Shown: in pieces, positions 1 through 5,554 of the stretch | Layout: each line of letters begins with the position of its first letter | Numbering within the stretch: the first letter of the stretch is position 1 | Origin: Actinomycetota bacterium | GTDB taxonomy: Bacteria > Actinomycetota > Actinomycetes > Streptosporangiales > Streptosporangiaceae | DNA length: 6,196 nt | NCBI GenBank assembly: GCA_003161205.1 | Contig: PMOU01000393.1 | Location: 1-6,196, forward strand | Direction: 5' to 3' | The notes under the pieces: model-generated | What the model was told of the DNA's origin: nothing | What the model saw: the letters and a program-made list of their open reading frames with translations, nothing else | The model's database searches: none | Made by a program: the position numbers and the translations under genes

Positions 1-92
1 TCCTCGGTCCGGCTGTCGATCACGTCGATGTCGCCGTCGGCCTCCGGCTTCACCCACTGGCCGCCGATGTAGAGCTCCTTGCGAACGTCCAC
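1..92 (-). CDS. Aldehyde dehydrogenase, N-terminal fragment (runs off left edge)
   Basis: Thirty codons are visible, beginning at a GTG at 92-90. The encoded start (MDVRKELYIGGQWVKPE, followed by an acidic stretch and IDVIDSRTE) matches the usual opening of NAD(P)-dependent aldehyde dehydrogenases, where a 'lyIgGeWv' strand is followed by '..i.V.nPaTee'. A strong Shine-Dalgarno GGAGG (complement of 100-104) lies 7 bases before the GTG, which supports this start. The family oxidises aldehydes to carboxylic acids in the cytoplasm using a catalytic Cys and Glu; those residues are outside the window. The gene diverges from the LLM oxidoreductase and shares its control region, so it is probably co-regulated. 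By inference it would oxidise an aldehyde intermediate of the pathway encoded here. The family call rests on a short N-terminus only, and subfamily and substrate are unknown. Confidence 0.8.
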   Translation of the reverse strand, partial: MDVRKELYIGGQWVKPEADGDIDVIDSRTE

Positions 93-144
93 CGCGAAAC
101 CTCCAGAGCGAGCGCGGCGCGATGGTCCCGGCCTGACCGGGGCC

Positions 145-159
145 CTGTCTATATGACAG
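145..159. promoter_or_regulatory. Inverted repeat CTGTC-N5-GACAG
   Basis: Perfect 5-base arms CTGTC (145-149) and GACAG (155-159) flank TATAT. The right arm overlaps the 16-bp element that recurs at 5478-5493. Its size, AT-rich centre and position in a divergent spacer fit a regulator-binding site. The spacer is too short for an obvious RNA hairpin role, so it is read as a DNA operator. The binding protein is unknown. Confidence 0.5.
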
Positions 160-170
160 TATCTACAGTA
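155..170 (+). promoter_or_regulatory. Putative operator, copy 1 (GACAGTATCTACAGTA)
   Basis: This 16-base element contains ACAGTA twice (156-161 and 165-170), 9 bases apart. Its reverse complement, TACTGTAGATACTGTC, matches 14 of 16 bases of the element at 5478-5493 in the other divergent spacer. It ends 28 bases before the LLM start codon, in the same orientation relative to that gene as copy 2 has relative to the Rieske gene. This position would suit repressor binding over a promoter. That it is an operator is inference from recurrence and placement. Confidence 0.6.
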
Positions 171-188
171 TGAGTTCATAAAGTCAGC

Positions 189-193
189 AGGAG
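189..193 (+). promoter_or_regulatory. Ribosome binding site of the LLM gene
   Basis: AGGAG lies 5 bases before the ATG at 199 and supports that start. Confidence 0.75.
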
Positions 194-198
194 CACCT

Positions 199-1887
199 AT
201 GCAGATCGGCCTGTGCTTGCCGCAACTTGGCGGCCACGTCAACCGCGATGGCCTGCGCGCCTTCTGCGAGCAGGCGGAGGAGCTCGGTTACGGCAGCCTG
301 TGGGTCCAGGAGCACATCTTCTATCCACTGCACCCGGTCTCTGGTTACTCGGCTCGTCCCGGGCTGAAGGTCCCGGACGCCTACCGCAGCACGCTGGCCG
401 CGCTGGAGACGCTGACCGCGGCGGCGGCCTGGACCACCCGGCCGGTGGTCGGAACCAGCATCCTGGTCGCCGGGCTGCACCGGCCGGTCGCGCTGGCCCA
501 GCAGCTGTCCACCATCGACACGCTGTCCGAAGGCCGGCTGGTGGCCGGCTTCAGCGTCGGCTGGTCCGACGAGGAGCACCAGGTCATGGACGTTGATCCG
601 CGGACCCGCGGCGCCCGCTGCGACGAGCTCATCGACGCCCTGGTCGCCTGCTGGGGACCGGACCCGGTGACGTTCAGCGGCCGGTTCTTCACCATCCCCG
701 AGGCCGAGATCCGGCCCAAGCCGGTACAGCAGCCACGGCCGCGGCTGCTGTCCGGCATGCGCTCGCCCGCCGGGCTGCGGCGTACCGCGGAGAAGTTCGA
801 CATCTGGAACCCGGCCTCCGGACCGCTCGATCAGCACCTGGAGATGTTCGGCCAGCTCAGCCAGCTGCGCCCGGCCGGCCGCCCGCCGCTCGAGCTGTAC
901 CGCCGCCTGTTCACCACGCCGCCGGTGCAGGTCGCGAACCTGCGCACGCTCGGCGTGGACGACCTCTGCGAGGAGGTCGCCCGCTCACGGGCCGCGGGCG
1001 TCGACGCGGTGATCATCGACACCAACTTCGATCCGGCGCTGGACACCCCGCAGCGCTGGGCCGAGGTGCCACGGACACTCGCCCCGCTGCTCGACGCCGC
1101 TGCTTTACCGGTACTGGCGGAAGAACGCAGCCAGGTCGCCGACGAACGGCCCGGGTTCCTCCAGCGAGGGGAAGTGACCTCCGGCGGGCATCTCGGTCCA
1201 GCGCGTGATCGTGTACAGCTGCTCCGCCCACGACCGGGGCACCCGGCGCACGTCGCGCGGGTAGACGGCGCATCCGGTGGGAATCTGCACCCGGGGCGGA
1301 CGGGGGAAGGTCCGCTTCTGCTCGGCCCATTCCACGTACAGCCGGGCCGCCGACGCGATCGTCCCGGTCAGCCAGTACGTGGTCACGTTCGCGAGCAACT
1401 CGTCCTTGGTGAAGCGGCGCTCCACGTCGCCGCCGCAGTCGCTGAACGAGCGGAACATGTCGACCAGCCACGCGGCCAGCCCGGCGGGGGAGTCGTTCAT
1501 GGCGAAGGCCATGGTGTGCGGCCGGGTGGTGTTCAGCGGCAGGTGAATGGCCGTCCCGGCGGCCTGATGGGCGGCCCAGTCGCGGAGCCCCTGGCGCTCG
1601 CCGTCGCTGAGTCCGGCTTCGGGATCGCCGGTCCCCTCCGGCCGCTCGCCGAGCGGCATCGTGAGGTACAGCGCGCACACGCCCGCGCCCGCCTCGGACT
1701 GGACGAGATCGGTGCTGATGATCGCCCCCCAGTCCCCGCCCGCGGCTCCGTACCGCTGGTAGCCCAGCCGGCGCATCAGCAGCGCGAACGCGGCGGAGAT
1801 CCGCCGCACGTTCCAGCCCGGGCCGACGGTGGGCCCGGAGAATCCGTACCCGGGAATCGACGGGCAGATGACGTGGAAGGCGTCTGA
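199..1887 (+). CDS. LLM-class F420-dependent oxidoreductase (frame open far past the domain)
   Basis: This is a luciferase-like TIM-barrel oxidoreductase of the kind that uses coenzyme F420 (sometimes FMN) in actinobacteria. Recognisable parts are the first strand MQIGLCLPQLGG (1-12), the helix and strand around EQAEELGYGSLWVQEHI (24-40), VGTSILVAGLHRPVALAQQLSTID (84-107), LSEGRLVAGFSVGW (109-122), a DELIDALVACWGPDPVTFSGRFF segment (142-164), PKPVQQPRPRLLSG (173-186), and a closing helix near residues 286-302. It resembles the Rv2161c-like probable F420-dependent oxidoreductases. The domain is about 300 residues, the usual family length, so the functional part likely ends near base 1104. No stop codon follows there: the frame continues 261 codons antisense to the epoxide hydrolase before a TGA at 1885-1887. 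That tail is rich in Arg, Pro and Gly and is probably meaningless. ATG 199 has a good ribosome binding site. Cofactor and substrate are unproven. Confidence 0.85.
   Translation: MQIGLCLPQLGGHVNRDGLRAFCEQAEELGYGSLWVQEHIFYPLHPVSGYSARPGLKVPDAYRSTLAALETLTAAAAWTTRPVVGTSILVAGLHRPVALAQQLSTIDTLSEGRLVAGFSVGWSDEEHQVMDVDPRTRGARCDELIDALVACWGPDPVTFSGRFFTIPEAEIRPKPVQQPRPRLLSGMRSPAGLRRTAEKFDIWNPASGPLDQHLEMFGQLSQLRPAGRPPLELYRRLFTTPPVQVANLRTLGVDDLCEEVARSRAAGVDAVIIDTNFDPALDTPQRWAEVPRTLAPLLDAAALPVLAEERSQVADERPGFLQRGEVTSGGHLGPARDRVQLLRPRPGHPAHVARVDGASGGNLHPGRTGEGPLLLGPFHVQPGRRRDRPGQPVRGHVREQLVLGEAALHVAAAVAERAEHVDQPRGQPGGGVVHGEGHGVRPGGVQRQVNGRPGGLMGGPVAEPLALAVAESGFGIAGPLRPLAERHREVQRAHARARLGLDEIGADDRPPVPARGSVPLVAQPAHQQRERGGDPPHVPARADGGPGESVPGNRRADDVEGV
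1105..1887 (+). other. Antisense tail of the LLM reading frame, overlapping the epoxide hydrolase gene
   Basis: From codon 303 (TTA at 1105-1107, exactly opposite the TAA of the hydrolase gene) the LLM frame runs codon-for-codon opposite the hydrolase frame. In this register an antisense stop needs TTA, CTA or TCA in the hydrolase, and these codons are rare at this GC content, so a long open frame is expected without selection. The translated tail shows no recognisable domain. Either the LLM stop codon was lost, or the protein or message ends in some other way. No hairpin terminator is evident near 1105. Confidence 0.6.
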
Positions 1888-2268
1888 GGCGCGGCCCCCG
1901 TGCCGTACTGGGTCGCGCAGCGGCTCGATGACCTTCTCGAACTCGAAGACCGAGCCCGGCCAGCCGTGCACGAGCAGCAACGGCAGCGCTCCCGGCTCTG
2001 GCGACCGGGCGTGGATGGCATGGATCCGCTGGCCGTCGACGTCGATCGCCACCTGGCCGAACGTGTTCAGCCGCGCCTCGCACGCCCGCCAGTCAAAGCC
2101 GTCGCGCCAGTACCGGCACAGTTCTTCCAGGTAGCTCCGGCTGGCCCCGTAGGCCCAGCCGGAGCCGGGGAATTCGTCCAGCCACCGGGTGCGGGCCAGC
2201 CGCTCACGCAGGTCGTCGAGGTCCTGCTGAGGAAAATGCAGCTCGAACGGCGCGACCCCGGCTGGCAC
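1105..2268 (-). CDS. Epoxide hydrolase, EHN-domain alpha/beta-hydrolase
   Basis: The 387-residue protein has the normal length and layout of microsomal/juvenile-hormone-type epoxide hydrolases, which open epoxides to vicinal diols by attack from an aspartate. The EHN domain covers about residues 5-115, with the typical DLRERLARTRW (19-29) and WRACEARLNTF (60-70) segments. HGWPGS (101-106) forms the oxyanion loop, and GGDWG (177-181) carries the nucleophile D179. The lid segment TYWLTGTIASAARLY (297-311) supplies a Tyr, Y298. GGHFPSLEEP (363-372) holds the catalytic H365, and D339 in YPRD sits where the acid residue usually is. The set looks complete, so the enzyme should be active. The GTG start has GGGAGGG (complement of 2273-2279) just upstream and lies 20 bases after the preceding gene, so it is the last gene of the operon. 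In context it could hydrolyse an epoxide made from a ring substrate; the substrate is not known. Confidence 0.92.
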   Translation of the reverse strand: MPAGVAPFELHFPQQDLDDLRERLARTRWLDEFPGSGWAYGASRSYLEELCRYWRDGFDWRACEARLNTFGQVAIDVDGQRIHAIHARSPEPGALPLLLVHGWPGSVFEFEKVIEPLRDPVRHGGRASDAFHVICPSIPGYGFSGPTVGPGWNVRRISAAFALLMRRLGYQRYGAAGGDWGAIISTDLVQSEAGAGVCALYLTMPLGERPEGTGDPEAGLSDGERQGLRDWAAHQAAGTAIHLPLNTTRPHTMAFAMNDSPAGLAAWLVDMFRSFSDCGGDVERRFTKDELLANVTTYWLTGTIASAARLYVEWAEQKRTFPRPPRVQIPTGCAVYPRDVRRVPRSWAEQLYTITRWTEMPAGGHFPSLEEPGPFVGDLAAFFRQYR

Positions 2269-2272
2269 GCGT

Positions 2273-2279
2273 CCCTCCC
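2273..2279 (-). promoter_or_regulatory. Ribosome binding site of the epoxide hydrolase gene
   Basis: GGGAGGG on the minus strand lies in the 20-base gap after the preceding stop codon, about 5 bases before GTG 2268. It decides the GTG start over the long upstream open frame. Confidence 0.75.
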
Positions 2280-2288
2280 GCCCGGCGC

Positions 2289-3317
2289 TCAACGGCGCCG
2301 GTAGCCGGTTACCTGGCCGGCCTGGTCGAAACCGAACAGCGCCACGCCGTCCGCGTCGGTCACCAGCCGGTCGGCGCCGTCGGTGCCCAGCGCCACCTTG
2401 ATCTTCTGGGTGCTCCACTTGGTGATGTTCAGGCCGAGTGAGGCCAGCTCGGCCGGCCCGAACCACTCCCGGGCCTGCTCGGCCACGGCGTCGGACAGCA
2501 GGCCCGGCTGGGTGATGAACGCGTCGGTGACGCGCAGCGCCACCTTGGCCCGCTCCGGCAGGTCGCTGCGCTCGTAGAAGTCGACCTTGGCCGTCATGGC
2601 CTCGTCCACCCCGGCCGCGCGCGCGTCGGCCAGCCGCAGCGTCTGGCAGATCCGGCAATGGTGGGTCCGCGCGCACCGCAGCCGGACCAGTTCGGTAGTC
2701 ACCGGGTCCAGCGCGCTGCCGCGCATCACCGCCGCCTGGTACGCATTCAGCAACCCCTCCGGCGAGACCTCCGCGCCGTCCGCCAGCACCCCAGCGCCGT
2801 CCGCCGGCACCTCGGCGTCGTCCAGCAGCCGCCCGGCGATCAGCTGGAGCCGCTGGGTGAACTCCACCACGTAAATCGCGGTCACCAGCGCCCGGGCGCC
2901 GTCCGCCCCGAACCGCCCAGCCAGCCCCGCGCGCATGTCCTCGGTCGTCCCGCCGACGTCGATGACGAACTGCTCGCTGAACGCCACCACGTCCCGCTCC
3001 GCCGCCGAGAACAGCGGCGAACCCGGGTAGTCCGGCAGCGCGCCAAGCTTCGCCTCGAGCCGCCCCCCGCCCGGGCCGCCCGCCCCGCCTGCGCCGTCCG
3101 CCACGGCCGCGTAGGAGCACCGCACCCGCGCGGCGGCCGGGTTCCCGATGAGCTGCGACACGCGCACCCGGACCAGCTCCAGCAGCACCGGATCGCTGAC
3201 CTGCCAGACCCGCTCGTTCAGCGCGACCAGCAGCCCGCAGGCCTCGGGCTGGAGCCGCGACAGCGCCCCCGGCAGCGCCCAGACGTGCTCCGTCACCGTC
3301 GAGTTACTGATCGTCAA
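2289..3317 (-). CDS. Tandem carboxymuconolactone decarboxylase/AhpD-like protein
   Basis: The 342-residue protein holds two copies of the all-helical CMD/AhpD fold. The second (about 190-300) carries RLRCARTHHCRICQTLRLADARAAGVDE, with the CxxC pair C221/C224 preceded by two histidines, as in AhpD-type thiol peroxidase-related proteins. The first (about 25-165) has the matching helix LLELVRVRVSQLIGN (45-59), but its CxxC is replaced by PAAARVRC with one cysteine (C67), so it is degenerate. A Gly-rich insert (74-85) and a linker of three 7-residue repeats (168-188) separate the parts. Family members act as decarboxylases, thiol peroxidases or uncharacterised enzymes; which applies is not visible. 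The TTG start (3317-3315) has GGGGAG 6 bases upstream and overlaps the preceding gene by 14 bases. A GTG at 3296 would shorten the protein by 7 residues but lacks a good ribosome binding site. Confidence 0.82.
   Translation of the reverse strand: MTISNSTVTEHVWALPGALSRLQPEACGLLVALNERVWQVSDPVLLELVRVRVSQLIGNPAAARVRCSYAAVADGAGGAGGPGGGRLEAKLGALPDYPGSPLFSAAERDVVAFSEQFVIDVGGTTEDMRAGLAGRFGADGARALVTAIYVVEFTQRLQLIAGRLLDDAEVPADGAGVLADGAEVSPEGLLNAYQAAVMRGSALDPVTTELVRLRCARTHHCRICQTLRLADARAAGVDEAMTAKVDFYERSDLPERAKVALRVTDAFITQPGLLSDAVAEQAREWFGPAELASLGLNITKWSTQKIKVALGTDGADRLVTDADGVALFGFDQAGQVTGYRRR
2754..2816 (-). repeat. Three 21-bp in-frame repeats encoding a linker
   Basis: Three consecutive 7-residue units, AEVPADG, AGVLADG and AEVSPEG, are encoded by degenerate 21-base repeats that share GCGCCGTCCGCC in two copies on the plus strand. 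They lie between the two CMD-like domains and probably arose by slippage in GC-rich DNA. The Ala/Gly/Asp/Pro content suggests a flexible linker. Copy number may vary between strains. Confidence 0.7.
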
Positions 3318-3801
3318 GAGAAACTCCCCTGTCCTCGTGGCCTTGCCGGAACAACTGCGCCTCGATTGGCATGCCCGCCCCCAGCGGCTCGGTGCGCGTC
3401 CACTCGTGCACGCAGACCCGGTGCACGATGGCCCACCGCCCGTCCCGGCATTCGTACCGGTCCAGGTAGCGGCCCCACCAGGTGTCCAGCTGCCGGCCGC
3501 CGTCGGCGGCGCGCAGCAGGTAGGTGACGTTGTAGACCTCGCCGGTGGCGTGGGTGTCGTCCGCGATGTCGATCGCGTGGTTGAGCACGCAGTGCATGGT
3601 CGCCTCGTAGCGGCGGTGGGACCGCACCACCCGCGCGCACAGGTCCGCGGCCGATCCCACGAAGACGCCGTGATCGTCGGTGGCGTCATCGTGGTAGGCG
3701 CTGCGCATCAGCTCGGCATCCAGACGGTCGACCCCACGGCAGTAGCGCAGCGCCGCCTGCCGGATGGCCTCAGCGGCGGCCGCCGCGTCAGCAGGCGGCA
3801 C
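3304..3801 (-). CDS. NTF2/SnoaL-like protein (possible oxygenase small subunit or dehydratase)
   Basis: The 165-residue protein has the opening helix and cone fold signature of the SnoaL_4/NTF2-like superfamily: AIRQAALRYCRGVDRLDAELMRSAYHDDATDDHGVFVG (12-49) with Y20 and D25, then TMHCVLNHAID (68-78), the strands TGEVYNVTYLL (86-96), and CRDGRWAIVHRVCVHEW (118-134). H70, N74 and H127 could line a pocket. Members include scytalone-dehydratase-like enzymes, ketosteroid-isomerase-like enzymes and the beta subunits of ring-hydroxylating dioxygenases. It sits in the same operon as a Rieske alpha subunit, so a beta-subunit role is plausible, but a separate dehydratase or isomerase role is equally open. 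The GTG start follows the previous gene's TAG with no gap and has only a weak ribosome binding site, so translation is probably coupled. It overlaps the next gene by 14 bases. Confidence 0.85.
   Translation of the reverse strand: MPPADAAAAAEAIRQAALRYCRGVDRLDAELMRSAYHDDATDDHGVFVGSAADLCARVVRSHRRYEATMHCVLNHAIDIADDTHATGEVYNVTYLLRAADGGRQLDTWWGRYLDRYECRDGRWAIVHRVCVHEWTRTEPLGAGMPIEAQLFRQGHEDRGVSLDDQ
3324..3329 (-). promoter_or_regulatory. Ribosome binding site deciding a TTG start
   Basis: GGGGAG on the minus strand lies 6 bases before TTG 3317-3315, inside the 3' end of the NTF2-like gene. It is the main reason for choosing TTG over the GTG at 3296. Confidence 0.6.
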
Positions 3802-4110
3802 CTAGCGCTCGGAGGGCATGTCGAGGACCCGGCTGATCCGGTGATGGCTCGACGGCCGGGGCGCCGCGACCCAGACGCACAGCTCGGGGTCGGCCTCGAA
3901 CAGCGTGCCTTCCAGGTACCGGCCGCTCGGCGTGAACCGGCCCCACCGGGTTCCCATGGCGACATGGACGGTACCGTCCCCGTTGTCGGCATAGTAGGCG
4001 TTCGGGTTGAGCGGGTGCCTGATCGAGCCAGGCCGCGGGCCTGACCCGACGACCCCGTCGCCGTCGTCGGCTACGCGCCGATCCACCTGGTCAGAAGGTC
4101 GTGCCGCCAT
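3802..4110 (-). CDS. Unrecognised 102-residue protein
   Basis: I do not recognise this protein. It starts at ATG 4110, inside the end of the Rieske gene (40-base overlap), with AGGAGG about 10 bases upstream, and ends in TAG directly before the GTG of the NTF2-like gene. Residues 1-30 are polar and Gly/Asp/Arg-rich and look disordered. From residue 32 a compact beta-rich part follows: HPLNPNAYYADNGDGTVHVA, then MGTRWGRFTPSGRYLEGTLF, then EADPELCVWVAAPR, which looks like alternating turns and strands. There is one cysteine (C78), so it is not a ferredoxin, and there is no signal peptide or membrane segment. Tight coupling to oxygenase genes suggests an accessory or small subunit, which is only inference. 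A GTG at 4086 would shorten it by 8 residues. Confidence 0.65.
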   Translation of the reverse strand: MAARPSDQVDRRVADDGDGVVGSGPRPGSIRHPLNPNAYYADNGDGTVHVAMGTRWGRFTPSGRYLEGTLFEADPELCVWVAAPRPSSHHRISRVLDMPSER

Positions 4111-5426
4111 GTGATCATGCCCTCCTGGAATTTCGACGCAGTGACGTACCGGCGCCGCGTTGTCTCCAGTCCGCGCTGCACCGCCTCCATGTTGAAGGTG
4201 TCCTGCTCCATGACCAGGCCGAGCGTCTGCAGCTCCGGCGCGTTCGTCCACGGCTCCCCGAAGTCGAGCTGGGTGATCTGCGCGGTGGGCGGTCGCTCGC
4301 CCCGGTACGGCGTCAGGAACATCACCTCGAAGATCGACTCGTTGTGCCGGTCGCCGTTGGGCCGGAACCGGTACACGATCCGGTTGTAGCCGCCCCAGGG
4401 GTGCAGGTTCGGGAACACCGCGTAGTTCCAGTGGTCGACGAGCTCGCAGTCGCTGATGTCGTCCGCCCCGTCGCCCAGCACCTGGCGCCAGCGCTCCCGG
4501 CCGGCCTCGGCCATCGCGTCACGGGCCGTGCTGCGCTGCGAGAACGGGATCGGCAGATCCTCGCCCTCGCGCACGTCGAGCATGCGCTTGAGGATGTCCT
4601 CCTCGAGTGCCTCCCCGGGCAGATCCTCGATCGGCGTCCCGGACGGGCTGATCTGCCGCGAGTAGTTACCGTAGACGTCGACGGCGGCATTGGCGTCGCC
4701 CACGTACGGGGCCGACTGAGGATGCGTCGCGCCCAGGTGCAGGCCCTCGTCGAACGCCTCTTGCGCTATCTTCCAGTTGCACCGGATCTTCTTGGCCACG
4801 TGCGCCTGCAGGTACCGGTGCTCGAAATCCCAACGGGCGAAGTGGCCGGGCAGCGTGCCCAGGAACGCCTCGAACGGCTCGGCGCCCGGGTCAGGATTGA
4901 TGAACACGAACCCGCCCCACCGGCCGACCTTGGCCTCGGGCAGCCGCCAGTCGTCGCGGTTCGCCTCGATCTCCTCGAACTCGGCCGGCGCCGGCGTGTA
5001 CCGCAGGCTGCCGTCCAGCCGCCAGGTGAAGCCGTGGAAGCTGCACCGGAACTCGCTGCACCGTCCGTCATAGTCCTTCAGCGCCCGGCCGCGGTGCAGG
5101 CAGGCGTTGACGAACGCCTTGATGCCGTTGCGGGTCCGGACCACCAGGTAGGAGTCCCCGGCGATGTCGTAGACCAGGTAACTGCCGACGTCCGGGATGT
5201 TCTCCTCGCGGCAGGCCATCTGCCAGACCCTGCGCCACAGCCGGGTGCGCTCGAGCTCGTGCCACTCGCGGCTGGTGTACCTGGTTACCGGAATCTGTGT
5301 GCTATCCGGCTCGTAGCTGAAGCGCTCACGCAGGTACCCGGGAGGCGGGTGCGGGTCGTCCTGGACGAGGTCGTACCAGAGTGTGGTCCGCTTGGCGCGC
5401 TCTTCCACGCGAGGCGCGGTCGTCAT
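4071..5426 (-). CDS. Rieske non-heme iron oxygenase, alpha subunit
   Basis: This 451-residue protein is the large subunit of an aromatic-ring-hydroxylating oxygenase, which uses O2 and electrons from a ferredoxin or reductase to hydroxylate its substrate. The Rieske domain (about 45-170) has C109-x-H111 and C128-x2-H131, which bind the 2Fe-2S cluster. In the catalytic domain, EAFDEGLHLGATH gives E227 as bridging residue and H230 and H235 as iron ligands; D409 in MEQDTFNMEAVQRG is the third ligand. The set is complete and the length is normal for the family (about 420-460). The ATG at 5426 is chosen because GAAGGG lies 6 bases upstream; an in-frame ATG at 5432 touches that site directly. It is the first gene of the leftward operon, below a putative operator. 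No ferredoxin or reductase gene is in the window. The substrate is unknown; the fold alone does not separate mono- from dioxygenase. Confidence 0.94.
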   Translation of the reverse strand: MTTAPRVEERAKRTTLWYDLVQDDPHPPPGYLRERFSYEPDSTQIPVTRYTSREWHELERTRLWRRVWQMACREENIPDVGSYLVYDIAGDSYLVVRTRNGIKAFVNACLHRGRALKDYDGRCSEFRCSFHGFTWRLDGSLRYTPAPAEFEEIEANRDDWRLPEAKVGRWGGFVFINPDPGAEPFEAFLGTLPGHFARWDFEHRYLQAHVAKKIRCNWKIAQEAFDEGLHLGATHPQSAPYVGDANAAVDVYGNYSRQISPSGTPIEDLPGEALEEDILKRMLDVREGEDLPIPFSQRSTARDAMAEAGRERWRQVLGDGADDISDCELVDHWNYAVFPNLHPWGGYNRIVYRFRPNGDRHNESIFEVMFLTPYRGERPPTAQITQLDFGEPWTNAPELQTLGLVMEQDTFNMEAVQRGLETTRRRYVTASKFQEGMITWRHDLLTRWIGA

Positions 5427-5467
5427 GCGCATCCCTTCGTAGCGGGACTTACTTTAGACGATCTCAA

Positions 5468-5502
5468 TTTACAGACCTACTGTCTATACTGTCGAGTGTA
5501 AA
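5468..5502. promoter_or_regulatory. Outer inverted repeat TTTACA...TGTAAA around operator copy 2
   Basis: Perfect 6-base arms TTTACA (5468-5473) and TGTAAA (5497-5502) are separated by 23 bases that include the 16-bp element. Each arm may be part of a promoter (TTTACA resembles a -35) or of an extended binding site. Six-base arms can occur by chance in AT-rich DNA, so this is tentative. Confidence 0.35.
5478..5493 (-). promoter_or_regulatory. Putative operator, copy 2 (TACTGTCTATACTGTC on plus strand)
   Basis: TACTGTC occurs at 5478-5484 and again at 5487-5493, a 9-base period. It matches 14 of 16 bases of the element at 155-170. Read toward the Rieske gene it is GACAGTATAGACAGTA, ending 51 bases before the start codon. 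An additional inverted half-site, ACAG, lies at 5471-5474. Function as an operator is inferred from recurrence in both divergent spacers. Confidence 0.6.
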
Positions 5503-5550
5503 CCGCGTGGTTCAGCCGCCGAGCGGCTGGGGCCGCCGTCGACCTGCCGT

Positions 5551-5554
5551 GAGG
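5551..5554 (+). promoter_or_regulatory. Ribosome binding site of the isomerase-like gene
   Basis: GAGG lies 6 bases before ATG 5561 and favours this start over the out-of-frame GTG at 5554. Confidence 0.6.

Larger units (their letters stand above)
93..198. promoter_or_regulatory. Divergent control region between aldehyde dehydrogenase and LLM gene
   Basis: This 106-base spacer separates two divergent genes and must hold both promoters. Its right half (about 145-185) is clearly richer in A and T than the surrounding DNA and contains an inverted repeat and a repeated ACAGTA motif, listed separately. I see no convincing -35/-10 pair at normal spacing; TACAGT at 164-169 could serve as a -10 for the rightward gene but has no good -35 partner. 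Confidence 0.7.

Noticed and set aside
184..837. 217-residue leftward frame opposite the LLM gene
   Set aside because: Arg/Gly/Gln-rich with no domain; it lies antisense to a clearly recognisable LLM domain and is a product of high GC.
1090..1120. Bidirectional terminator at the convergent junction of LLM and epoxide hydrolase genes
   Set aside because: ACCGGTAC near 1107-1114 is a short palindrome-like stretch, but there is no stable stem with a T-run on either strand.
2269..3120. Long N-terminal extension of the epoxide hydrolase frame (671 residues in total)
   Set aside because: The extension is Arg/Gly-rich shadow of the CMD-like gene; homology begins just after GTG 2268, which has a strong ribosome binding site.
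2658..3527. 289-residue rightward frame opposite the CMD-like gene
   Set aside because: Low-complexity Arg/Pro/His-rich translation opposite a gene with clear domain features and a ribosome binding site.
3318..3689. N-terminal extension of the CMD-like frame (466 residues in total)
   Set aside because: The extension is Thr/Ala/Arg-rich and lies out of frame over the NTF2-like gene; domain sequence begins only after TTG 3317.
4111..4251. Longer start (ATG 4251) for the unrecognised small protein, giving 149 residues
   Set aside because: It would overlap the Rieske gene by 181 bases, and its extra residues are His/Gly-rich shadow sequence; ATG 4110 has AGGAGG upstream.
4101..5501. 466-residue rightward frame opposite the Rieske gene
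   Set aside because: It is in codon register with the Rieske gene, where antisense stops are rare at this GC content, and its translation has no recognisable motif.
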